DNA from: Aquitalea magnusonii
GTDB lineage: Bacteria > Pseudomonadota > Gammaproteobacteria > Burkholderiales > Chromobacteriaceae
Assembly (NCBI RefSeq): GCF_002217795.2
Contig: NZ_AP018823.1
Coordinates: 2,418,001-2,482,000 of the forward strand
Direction of reading: 5' to 3'
DNA: 64,000 nt
Shown: positions 41,640 to 48,857 of the stretch, one piece after another
How positions within the stretch are numbered: the stretch's first letter is position 1
Layout of the letters: each line of letters begins with the position of its first letter
The notes under the pieces: model-generated
What the model was told of the DNA's origin: nothing
The model's database searches: none
Seen by the model: only the letters and a program-made list of their open reading frames with translations
Program-made: the position numbers and the translations under genes

Positions 41640-42536
41640 TTAGCGCCCCAATAAACGTTGCCACCAGCTTTTACAGGGTGGGCTGGGGATGGTGGGCGTT
41701 TGATCGTCGCCGTTGTCCGGGCGGGCGGGGTGGGTGCTGGGGCCGTTGGGCCGTAGCAGGTCGCCGGGGTAGTGTTCCAGTCCCAGACACTGGCTGTCAT
41801 CCAGGCCAAAGGCTTTGACGGCGGCTACCGCCTCCACGCACCAGCGGCCAAAGTAACCGCTGTCCTCTAACTGTCGATTCCCCAAGCTGTACCAGTACGG
41901 GCGTTCATACATGGCGGTGGCCGGGGCATTGCCGGGTTTGGCCGGGCGGTCCAGTTCGCGATACCAGTGCTGCACAAAGTCGGCCAGCAGCCGGGCTTGC
42001 TGTGCTGCTGGGGCGTCGATGGCGTTCAGCAGCCGCTGGTAGGGCTTGGGGTGGCACAGCGTAACGCCAATCTTGCGCCCTGTTTGACGGCTGGCAATGA
42101 TACGGTCGAGTAATTGGTCTTCGCCTTCGTTGCCAATCAATAGCAGCAGCCGTTGCCATTGCGCGTCCGGCAGCTCCAGGGCCAAAGCCAGCCCCACCAG
42201 CCAGAAGCAGACGATGTAATGGTCCAGATTCACCTTCCAGGCGTGGCGGGTGTATTGCTGTTGCGGGGTAAACACGTCCTTGCCCAACCGCTCGGATTCT
42301 TCCCAGGCATCGAGTAAGGGCGGGAAATACTGCGCCAGTTCCTGGATGTCGTCGCCACGGGAGTAGCGGCTGAGTAGCAAGTGCCAATTCTCTCTTGAAA
42401 TTGAAAACATATATTGGGGAGCATAGGATACATCTCCACCGGGCTTATTGGCGGTCTCCCAACGATCACATATATCTTCAATAAGAAATTTCACCAAGCC
42501 ATCCCAGTATGCACGACTGCCAATTAACGAGCGCAC
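41640..42536 (-). CDS. PoNi-type immunity protein (DUF1910/DUF1911)
   Basis: This 298-aa protein matches the PoNe-immunity family. The N-terminal DUF1910-like part starts with a YWDGLVKFLIEDI helix, and the C-terminal DUF1911-like part contains YWYSLGNRQLEDSGYFGRWCVEAVAAVKAFGLDD (residues about 215-248 in two adjoining segments). PoNi proteins neutralise PoNe DNases delivered by type VI or other systems. It begins at a GTG whose G is the last base of the toxin stop codon (TAGTG), so the pair is translationally coupled. The last 40 residues are a Pro-rich extension ending in a Trp/Arg cluster. GC content is closer to the chromosome than in the other immunity genes. Confidence 0.8.
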   Translation of the reverse strand: MRSLIGSRAYWDGLVKFLIEDICDRWETANKPGGDVSYAPQYMFSISRENWHLLLSRYSRGDDIQELAQYFPPLLDAWEESERLGKDVFTPQQQYTRHAWKVNLDHYIVCFWLVGLALALELPDAQWQRLLLLIGNEGEDQLLDRIIASRQTGRKIGVTLCHPKPYQRLLNAIDAPAAQQARLLADFVQHWYRELDRPAKPGNAPATAMYERPYWYSLGNRQLEDSGYFGRWCVEAVAAVKAFGLDDSQCLGLEHYPGDLLRPNGPSTHPARPDNGDDQTPTIPSPPCKSWWQRLLGR

Positions 42537-45169
42537 TATTTTATCCCTTTTAATAATTTCGATGCCGCCTCAGGATTTGGAATCAATTTACCATCCTTCC
42601 TCATCACGCCTACTGTCACTCGACCAAATGGGTCGGTGTGTACCAACCACTTTTCAACCTTCCCCTCACTCAGGGCTTTTTCTACTTTTGATGCATTAGC
42701 TAGGCCCACCGACTCCAATATCCGGTTGTAATTGGTATTCGCCCCGCTCAACCAGCTATCACTGCCTTGCAAGCCGTCCAGCGTCATGCTTTGTTTGGAT
42801 GACCCGAATTTGTATTCGATCACCACATAATCCACGCCCGGCTTGTTGACCTTGTACAACCCGTCAATACCGCTTTGTCCGATGCCGGGGCTGCGGCCTA
42901 TTTCTTGCGCGCCGGGAATCAGCTGTTGCACTTTCTGGCTGCCCAGCAGGTCGCCAACTACGCTTTTCTGAGCAGTGGTCAGCAAGCGGAAGTCCATCAG
43001 TGGTTTGCCATTACTGGTAAACAGTCCGCCGTTTTTCAGTAGCTGGTTGAAGCCTTGCAAACCACCAACAGAGGCTTCTACCGCCGCTGCGGTTTTGGTG
43101 ATGGCCTGCCCCGCCACATTGGCCCCGGCCTTGGCTGCGGTAGCGGCTACTTTACCCGCCCCCATCACCGCTGTCGCCGCGCCCACCACATCCACCGCCA
43201 GTCGTCCGGCTTCTACCCCGGATGTGACCGATCCGTCCCAGCCGCCATCATTGTAGGCCTTAGTCATCAGGTCTATGCGTTGGCGGTAGTCTTGCACAAT
43301 GCTGTCGCCAACCTTGCTGCGGAAAGCGGGGTCGTTGACCAGGGCGACCAGAGTTTTTTGGGTGTCGCTCCAGTTGCGCACCATGTCGACGATGTTTTCT
43401 GCCTGCTGGTAGCTTTGCAGGCCGATGCCGCCACCGACGCCGACCATCCGTCCGATTTCTTGCTGGCCGCTGATCAGGGCATATTTCAGTTCAACCTTGG
43501 CTAGGCAGCTCAACTCGCCTTTGCAGCCCGCTTTTTCGGTATTCTTGGCCGCGTCCTGTTTGGCTGTCAGGTAGTTATTCTCCACCTCATTCTTGCCCGC
43601 CTGCATCCCCGTCAGCCCACCGGCGCTGTTTCCACCCGCCAGGCCGCCTGCCAGCCCTGAGGCCAGCGTGGTCAGCGCGCTGATGGTTTGCTTTTGTTCT
43701 TCCGTCAGGTTTTTCGCATCAGGATACAGCGTCTGTTGCAGGTAGTCGGCCATCAGCGGCGCGCTGCCTGCGCCTGCTGCTCCGGCAAGGGCATTGTCGC
43801 CTTTGAGTTGGGCCAGCGCAGCGCCCACCACGGCATGGGCGAGAATGTTGGCTTGTTTGTTGTCGCCGGTCAGGTCTTTGACTACGCCTGCCAGGTAGGG
43901 GGCGGCGGCACCGGCCAGTGCAGCCTGGAGGTTGTTCCCCGCCAGCCCTTGCAGGGCGGCGGTGGCGGCGGTAGCGGCCTTTTGGAAGGTGCCGCCGGTG
44001 CCCCACTGGGCTTGCAGGTCTTTGTATTCCTGGCTGTTGGCGTAGTCTGGGTCTTGGGTGGCTTTGCGGTTGGCTTCGGCCAGTTTGTCGGTGGCAACAA
44101 CCTGGATGAGTTGGCTGCCGATGGCGCCGATGGCTTGGGCTTCGGCGAGTCGTTGCCGTTCTTTGTCTTTGTCGAAGATGGGGCTAAGGCCGTTGGCGGC
44201 ATGTTCGACGTCGCGGCTGAGGGTGGCGATGTCTTGTTGCTGTTTGTCCTGGTCACGGATGGTGATGCTGCCATCACTGATTGCCGCATAGGTGGTGGAT
44301 TCGGCATGGCCGCTGCTGTTGCCGCCGCCGAGCAGGCTGCTGGCTCCCTGGCTCATCAGGGTGCCTTTGAGTTGGTCGCTGACGCTCAGGCCGCTGCTCA
44401 TGCCGATGCTTTGGCTTTCGACTGTGTAGTCGGCTTGGTTGTGTAGATTGCTGAAGCCGAGGGTGCCGGTGTCCAGTTGGTTTTGGTCGGCGCTGGCGGT
44501 GCTGCCCATCACGGCGCCGTTGAGTTGGGTGTGCTGGCCCACGGTGATGTCATAGCCGCCACTGCCGGCGTAAAGGCCGGTTTGTTCTTGTACGCTGCGG
44601 TAGTCGCTGTCGAGCTTTTGTTTGCTGAGGCTGAAGGAGCCGCTGCCGGTCATGCTGCCAACGGTGAAGCTGCCGCCCACGCTGGCTTGGTTTTGCTTGG
44701 CGTGGTAGTGGTCTTCGTCTTGCTGGCTGCTGAGGGTGAGGTCGCGGCCTACTTCGGCCACAATGGCGCGCCCGCTGGCTTGGGCTCCGGTGAGGGTGGT
44801 GTCGCGCCCGGACTGGAGCTGCAGTGTGTTGCCGGCATTGAGGGTGGTTTCTTGCCAGGTGTTGCCGTGGCCGCTTTCGCTGCCTTTGCCTTTGTTGGCG
44901 TTGGCAAAGATGGAAAGCCCTGCTCCGCTGTTGCTGACGCCCAGGCTGATGCCCAGGTTCCAGCCGCTGCTGGTATTGCCGCCGGTTTCGGTGCGGTGGT
45001 TGCGGCTGGCGGTCAGTGCGATGTCGCGGGCGGCGTCCAGGGTGAGGTCTTTGCCGGCTTGCAGGCTGCTGCCCTGGCTCTGGCCAACGCCCAGTTGGAA
45101 GCTGATGCCATTTTGCTGGCCGAAGCCGAAGGTGGTTCCTCGAAAACCCTCTCTTTGGGCAATAAACAT
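42536..45169 (-). CDS. Displaced CdiA C-terminal fragment with PoNe-like DNase toxin
   Basis: This 877-aa frame is the tail of a CdiA-type exoprotein without signal peptide or secretion domain, so it cannot be exported on its own. Residues about 33-528 are near-identical to the main CdiA hemagglutinin and pretoxin region. VENN (529-532) marks the start of the variable toxin region. After a unique helical linker (to about 690), the last part reads like the PoNe PD-(D/E)xK DNase family: GQSGIDGLYKVNK and DYVVIEYKFGSS (near residues 765-785) supply the D...E-x-K motif. The coupled PoNi gene downstream supports this. The frame starts at an ATG with only a weak ribosome binding site. Confidence 0.85.
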   Translation of the reverse strand: MFIAQREGFRGTTFGFGQQNGISFQLGVGQSQGSSLQAGKDLTLDAARDIALTASRNHRTETGGNTSSGWNLGISLGVSNSGAGLSIFANANKGKGSESGHGNTWQETTLNAGNTLQLQSGRDTTLTGAQASGRAIVAEVGRDLTLSSQQDEDHYHAKQNQASVGGSFTVGSMTGSGSFSLSKQKLDSDYRSVQEQTGLYAGSGGYDITVGQHTQLNGAVMGSTASADQNQLDTGTLGFSNLHNQADYTVESQSIGMSSGLSVSDQLKGTLMSQGASSLLGGGNSSGHAESTTYAAISDGSITIRDQDKQQQDIATLSRDVEHAANGLSPIFDKDKERQRLAEAQAIGAIGSQLIQVVATDKLAEANRKATQDPDYANSQEYKDLQAQWGTGGTFQKAATAATAALQGLAGNNLQAALAGAAAPYLAGVVKDLTGDNKQANILAHAVVGAALAQLKGDNALAGAAGAGSAPLMADYLQQTLYPDAKNLTEEQKQTISALTTLASGLAGGLAGGNSAGGLTGMQAGKNEVENNYLTAKQDAAKNTEKAGCKGELSCLAKVELKYALISGQQEIGRMVGVGGGIGLQSYQQAENIVDMVRNWSDTQKTLVALVNDPAFRSKVGDSIVQDYRQRIDLMTKAYNDGGWDGSVTSGVEAGRLAVDVVGAATAVMGAGKVAATAAKAGANVAGQAITKTAAAVEASVGGLQGFNQLLKNGGLFTSNGKPLMDFRLLTTAQKSVVGDLLGSQKVQQLIPGAQEIGRSPGIGQSGIDGLYKVNKPGVDYVVIEYKFGSSKQSMTLDGLQGSDSWLSGANTNYNRILESVGLANASKVEKALSEGKVEKWLVHTDPFGRVTVGVMRKDGKLIPNPEAASKLLKGIK
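43574..45074 (-). repeat. 1,501-bp direct repeat, copy A (in the displaced cdiA tail)
   Basis: Near-identical to 49661-51161 at a constant offset of 6,087 bases, with only scattered substitutions and no indel that I can find. The left edge is at the VENN codons and the right edge at a GCTTGCAGGCTGCTGCC element that also recurs inside the full cdiA. Confidence 0.95.
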
Positions 45170-45244
45170 CTCGTAACTTATTGATTTTATTGATTAACCA
45201 TTTAGGAAAATGGGATTTATCGAGGAGCCTGAGTGATTACAGAT

Positions 45245-45696
45245 TTATATTTTGTAATTTTTTATAGTTTCCTTTATCGTTCCTACAGGAAGTATAGCCT
45301 CACTTACATTCTCTCCATTATCAGTACTCCATACCAATCTATCACCTTCGTCTGTTTTAATTAAATACAAATAGCACTGACCATCTTCCATCGCTGTGCA
45401 TGTTAGATCAAACAACCCCTTAATCAACTCCTCACCATCTCCTATGAAATATTTTTCAGCATTCCGATACAAATCGACCGCATCAATTTCTATGTTATTA
45501 ATACAAAGTTCTTCTATTGGTGATTTTGAATAAAATCCAAATGTTGTTTTTAACTCAACAACATCTACAATCTCAAACACCCTCTCACCTTTTACCTACA
45601 ACAAAAAAGTCCATTTCGCCATATACTTTCGGGTGAATTCCATGCCTCGACAACATCAAACTGCAGTGCAAAGTAAAAAGGCTCTCCAAAGATCAT
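45245..45696 (-). pseudogene. Frameshifted Imm42-like immunity gene
   Basis: Reading leftward from ATG 45696 the sequence gives MIFGEPFYFALQFDVVEAWN and NGLF, the N-terminus I associate with the Imm42 immunity family, before meeting a stop. The rest of the domain continues in another frame from about 45590, with ELCINNIEID and the C-terminal YLYLIKTDEGDRLVWSTDNG typical of the family. A single frameshift between about 45600 and 45630, near a T6 run and a short A run, therefore breaks an otherwise complete gene of about 150 codons. The region is AT-rich. The matching toxin is not recognisable nearby. A 111-aa frame starting at GTG 45580 is what remains open. Confidence 0.65.
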
Positions 45697-45861
45697 TTTA
45701 TTTTTACTCTCCATTCCAAGATTGAATCTATACACCAGACAAATAGCCAGTTTATCTCAAATACTTGCAATTTCTTTACGGGATGGCATCGGGCTTCCTT
45801 AGAACCAGCCTTGGACTGAGTGAGAGCAACACTTCACCAATCTCCAACCACAACATGATAG

Positions 45862-47031
45862 TCACTTTTTGTCGGCTAAATCATATCGCTCCTTCAGTTT
45901 CTTTACTGCTTCCTCTCTTTTTCGCAGTGCAGCACCATATTGAAATTCCCCTTTAAGCTGTACCAGCTGTTCGACGCTCATAATATTATTGGTTACTAGG
46001 GTTACAATCGGGGATTGTTCTGGCGGCGTATCTTTCAGTTGATCAATATCCATAGCATTCACCATCAACAGAGCCATCAACGCCCTAAGATTTTTCTCAT
46101 TTTCCGGCTCATCTCTCGCAACATCATCCAAGAAATTATTTTGAATTTCTGTCAGCTCCTGCCAATAAGCTAGAGGGTGATTTGGGTTATTTTTTTTCAG
46201 GGTTGAAATGGTATCTTGTAGAATTTTCTGTTTCTCTTCATTGCTATTGAAAAGGCGCCCCATTTGGAAATTTTTAATTAGCTCTGCGGCAATTATCCAT
46301 TTTTGTACAGTGATTTTATTATTATACATTTCATCGTACAGGTCTGGCCTATGAGCTTTAAGAATATCTTGGGTGACAGTGCCTTGTAGTGAACAAATAA
46401 TATGCGTTTCGTTGGCAGAAGTGGCTTCGAGCATCAAAAGCAGCTCCACAGTGCCAAGCTTTGGCGGCTCGCCTGATGGTGTGTTAGTGCCTGCTCGCCA
46501 AGGGGCTGCATCGTCTTTTGAAGGCTTCCATTCCGCTTTGATAAAAATATCACCATCTTGGCGTAGCTGTGATGCAACATTGGCAGGTAGCTTCTTTATA
46601 ACATCTGCAGGATTACCCTTTACGACAAATCCCCAATTATAATAACGACCATCTTTACCCAGATTTGTATACTGATCGGTGTAGCCTATAATTTCCAAAC
46701 CACTCGCATTCAATGGAGTTGTGAAGTTAACGATGCTGTCATTGTCGTGTGATTTTCTATTTTTCACTTTGAAAAATAGAAAATTATCTTTCGTATACAC
46801 AGGTGCCAGTTTAGTTGCAACTGCTTCATTTTGTTTTAGATAGCCAAATAGCGATGTATCGCAACTATCAGTCAGTTTGCTCAGCAAGATATCAGCAGAT
46901 ATCTGGTTAGATATTGCAGATGCAGATGCAGATGCAGATGCAGATGCAGATGCAGATGCAGATGATAAAGTAATTAAGACAAATGTGTTGATAATTTTTG
47001 TTCGAAAACAAGTTATGGTATTTTTCTTCAT
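45862..47031 (-). CDS. Unknown exported protein with Ala-Ser repeat, CDI island
   Basis: This 389-aa protein opens with a signal-peptide-like segment (KIINTFVLITLSSA) that runs into an Ala-Ser dipeptide repeat encoded by eight exact hexanucleotides. The mature part is hydrophilic, with an N-terminal domain containing GKDGRYYNWGFVVKGNPADVI and a helical, charged C-terminal half. DNA here is clearly AT-richer than the chromosome, indicating horizontal origin. It sits between toxin-immunity modules. It could be a periplasmic immunity or accessory protein, but I know no family and assign no function. Confidence 0.7.
   Translation of the reverse strand: MKKNTITCFRTKIINTFVLITLSSASASASASASASASAISNQISADILLSKLTDSCDTSLFGYLKQNEAVATKLAPVYTKDNFLFFKVKNRKSHDNDSIVNFTTPLNASGLEIIGYTDQYTNLGKDGRYYNWGFVVKGNPADVIKKLPANVASQLRQDGDIFIKAEWKPSKDDAAPWRAGTNTPSGEPPKLGTVELLLMLEATSANETHIICSLQGTVTQDILKAHRPDLYDEMYNNKITVQKWIIAAELIKNFQMGRLFNSNEEKQKILQDTISTLKKNNPNHPLAYWQELTEIQNNFLDDVARDEPENEKNLRALMALLMVNAMDIDQLKDTPPEQSPIVTLVTNNIMSVEQLVQLKGEFQYGAALRKREEAVKKLKERYDLADKK
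46915..46962 (-). repeat. Hexanucleotide tandem repeat (8 x TGCAGA)
   Basis: Eight exact TGCAGA units on the plus strand encode the Ala-Ser run right after the hydrophobic core of the signal-like segment of the unknown exported protein. Copy-number changes would keep the frame and change the length around the cleavage site. Confidence 0.95.
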
Positions 47032-47064
47032 GGAAATATATCTTTAATTGGTGTGTGCAAAACT

Positions 47065-47222
47065 TTATGCACTGCAGGCGTTGTTGAGATTGCCACTTTC
47101 AGTGCTTTGTTTTATGTCACGAGCTGCGTCCAAGGAGAGCTCTTTATTGGCCTTGGCGCTGCCCAGTGCGGGGTTGTTAATCTTTCGGACTGCACCCACA
47201 CCGGGCAGGGCAGGCGTCAACG
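47065..47222 (-). pseudogene. Remnant open stretch, possibly cdiA pretoxin debris
   Basis: A minus-strand frame without start codon overlaps the end of the CdiI gene and reads LTPALPGVGAVRKINNPALG, then a charged stretch to a TAA at 47065. The composition resembles the Ala/Gly/Val-rich linkers before CdiA toxins, so it may be the scar of another lost module. The evidence is compositional only. Confidence 0.25.
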
Positions 47223-47720
47223 ACAGCGACTGATGGCTAAGCGTAGGCCTGCGCCAATTTCTTCTGGTGTAGACGCGGTAGAAAGTACGACATAATCACT
47301 CTCCTCGATACCGTCGCCACCCCAGGCCTCTAGTTTTTCGTGACGATAAGGAATAATGGTAATGATGCCGTTCACGCAGTGAATACCACATAACTGCATA
47401 TTCTTGAACAAGGCTTTTTTGGTTTTATAGCCATAACGCTGCATCAATTCCTGATACCAGGCTTGATAGCGTAGTTTGCCTGCGGTCAAATCAAAAAAAT
47501 CGGTAGTTTCACATTCCTCATTGCTTAAGGTTCGGCTATTTTGCAAGGCTTGCAATACTGTCAGACCAAGGGTGTGATGATCTGCATCTGGTTCCAATAA
47601 ATGTTGTGGGAATAGTGGATCCGCCCCCGCCAAGCCTAAACCAGAATAAGTTCTTATAGAAATAAATTGCTCGGTAATGTACACATTGGTCCAATAATCT
47701 TGATTTGGTTTAAAGGTCAT
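47217..47720 (-). CDS. CdiI-type immunity protein for the orphan tRNase toxin
   Basis: This 167-aa protein begins one base after the stop of the toxin module upstream, as CdiI genes do. It has no signal peptide; it is mixed alpha/beta with segments TNVYITEQFISIRTYSG and GIHCVNGIITIIPYRHEKLEAW. Position and general character fit the CdiI proteins that neutralise the PD-(D/E)XK tRNase family of CdiA-CT toxins. The gene appears intact although its toxin gene is broken upstream, so it may still protect the cell from siblings carrying the toxin. Confidence 0.7.
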   Translation of the reverse strand: MTFKPNQDYWTNVYITEQFISIRTYSGLGLAGADPLFPQHLLEPDADHHTLGLTVLQALQNSRTLSNEECETTDFFDLTAGKLRYQAWYQELMQRYGYKTKKALFKNMQLCGIHCVNGIITIIPYRHEKLEAWGGDGIEESDYVVLSTASTPEEIGAGLRLAISRCR

Positions 47721-47721
47721 T

Positions 47722-48557
47722 TCACTTTACCTGTGTAATATTAATCTTGATGCCCAAGGTCTTGCCGTATTCGACCGCACGGTTGATTTCCAGCCACTGC
47801 GTAGCATTGGTTTGCGCCGGGACTGCCAAGCGGATTTCACGATTGGCAATCATCGCCGGGGTTAGTGTAACACCCGACAAATCTGCCGGTTTAAACTTCG
47901 CCACCGCATCCACATTACTCTTGATCGAGCTATATAGTTGATTCGGCTTAGTTAGCTTGGCCAAGGTCTGTGTATCCAGGGTTTTGGCGCTGATGGCGGT
48001 TTTAGAGAGACGATCATAATAATCAAAGGTTTTGAAGTTTTGTGGCAAGCGGGAATTGGCAGGTAAGGTGGTGCCAACAAAATCCTCCCAGGGCATGCCT
48101 TGCTTCATATTGCCTTTGCCCCATTGCAGGCCAATCTTAGAAGCTTCGACCGTGCTTGTCGCGCTATTGCGGCTGAGGAAGGCGGTGGCCTTTTGGACCA
48201 GCTCCTTCACCGCCAGGCCACCACTGAACAGTGCCAGTTGGTTTTCTGGGTCGGAGGCAAACACCGCGAACTTGCTCCAGGCCGGGCTATTGCTGTCGAT
48301 CTTGTTCAGGTCTTGTGCATTCCAGTATTTCACCAGGGCTTTGGCTTGTTCGTCGCGCATCACGTCCATGCCAAAGATGTCGCTCATCCAGTTTGGACGT
48401 TCGCTGATCTGGATACCGCCGTAGGCGAGTTCCTTGTCCCAGCCTTGCGCCACCAGCGGGCTGTTTTTATCCACTTCGCGGCTTTGTTGCTCATGGATTG
48501 CTTTGAATTTTTGGATTGGCCTTGGGCATCGCGGTGGAGTTTGCAGACGTCGTGGAA
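47722..48557 (-). pseudogene. Orphan CdiA-CT module with tRNase-type nuclease domain, frameshifted at its start
   Basis: From about 48557 leftward, one frame reads FHDVCKLHRDAQGQSK and then shifts at the A5 run (48508-48512) into FKAIHEQQSREVDKNSPLVA, which continues to the stop at 47722. This is typical CdiA-CT sequence that has lost its N-terminal gene. The C-terminal 135 residues carry GMPWEDFVGTTLPANSRLPQ, FKTFDYYD and AISAKTLDT, matching the acidic/acidic/Lys pattern of the CdiA_C tRNase family known from Burkholderia CDI. An intact 250-aa frame remains if translation starts at a GTG at 48474. It abuts the main immunity gene (stop at 48561) almost without spacer. Confidence 0.75.
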
Positions 48558-48560
48558 ACT

Positions 48561-48857
48561 CTACTTTAGCGGAAAAAATTCGATAAATATATTTTCCCCC
48601 ATCTCCTGCTGAATCAGTTCTGCAAGCTCAGCCCCAACTTTATTATGTTGCTGCAAATCGTCGAGAATTTTAAAACCAGAATCTGGTGGATAGTCATCTA
48701 CAAAAGTTTTTTGAAATTTAAAATCCCACTCTCTTATTTTAATCAAAAGATCAGAAGACAGGTTAAGATCGTCGATATCTATATGCCCCATTTCTTCAGG
48801 GGTGGGATTGAAAATTGGAGGCGCACCGTACTCAGCACTTAATCTTAGCTTTTTCAT
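48561..48857 (-). CDS. cdiI: Immunity protein for the main CdiA toxin
   Basis: This 98-aa acidic protein (MKKLRLSAEYGAPPIFNPTP at the start) is encoded in AT-rich DNA. Its ATG overlaps the cdiA stop as ATGA, the usual coupling of a CDI toxin with its immunity gene. An in-frame ATG five codons earlier lies inside cdiA and lacks support. I recall related short acidic proteins next to other CdiA genes but cannot name an Imm family. It should act in the cytoplasm by binding the toxin encoded just upstream. Confidence 0.75.
   Translation of the reverse strand: MKKLRLSAEYGAPPIFNPTPEEMGHIDIDDLNLSSDLLIKIREWDFKFQKTFVDDYPPDSGFKILDDLQQHNKVGAELAELIQQEMGENIFIEFFPLK

Noticed and set aside
46915..46962. 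Hexanucleotide repeat as an on/off phase-variation switch
   Set aside because: A six-base unit keeps the reading frame, so only protein length can vary; the same applies to the repeat at 9836-9883.
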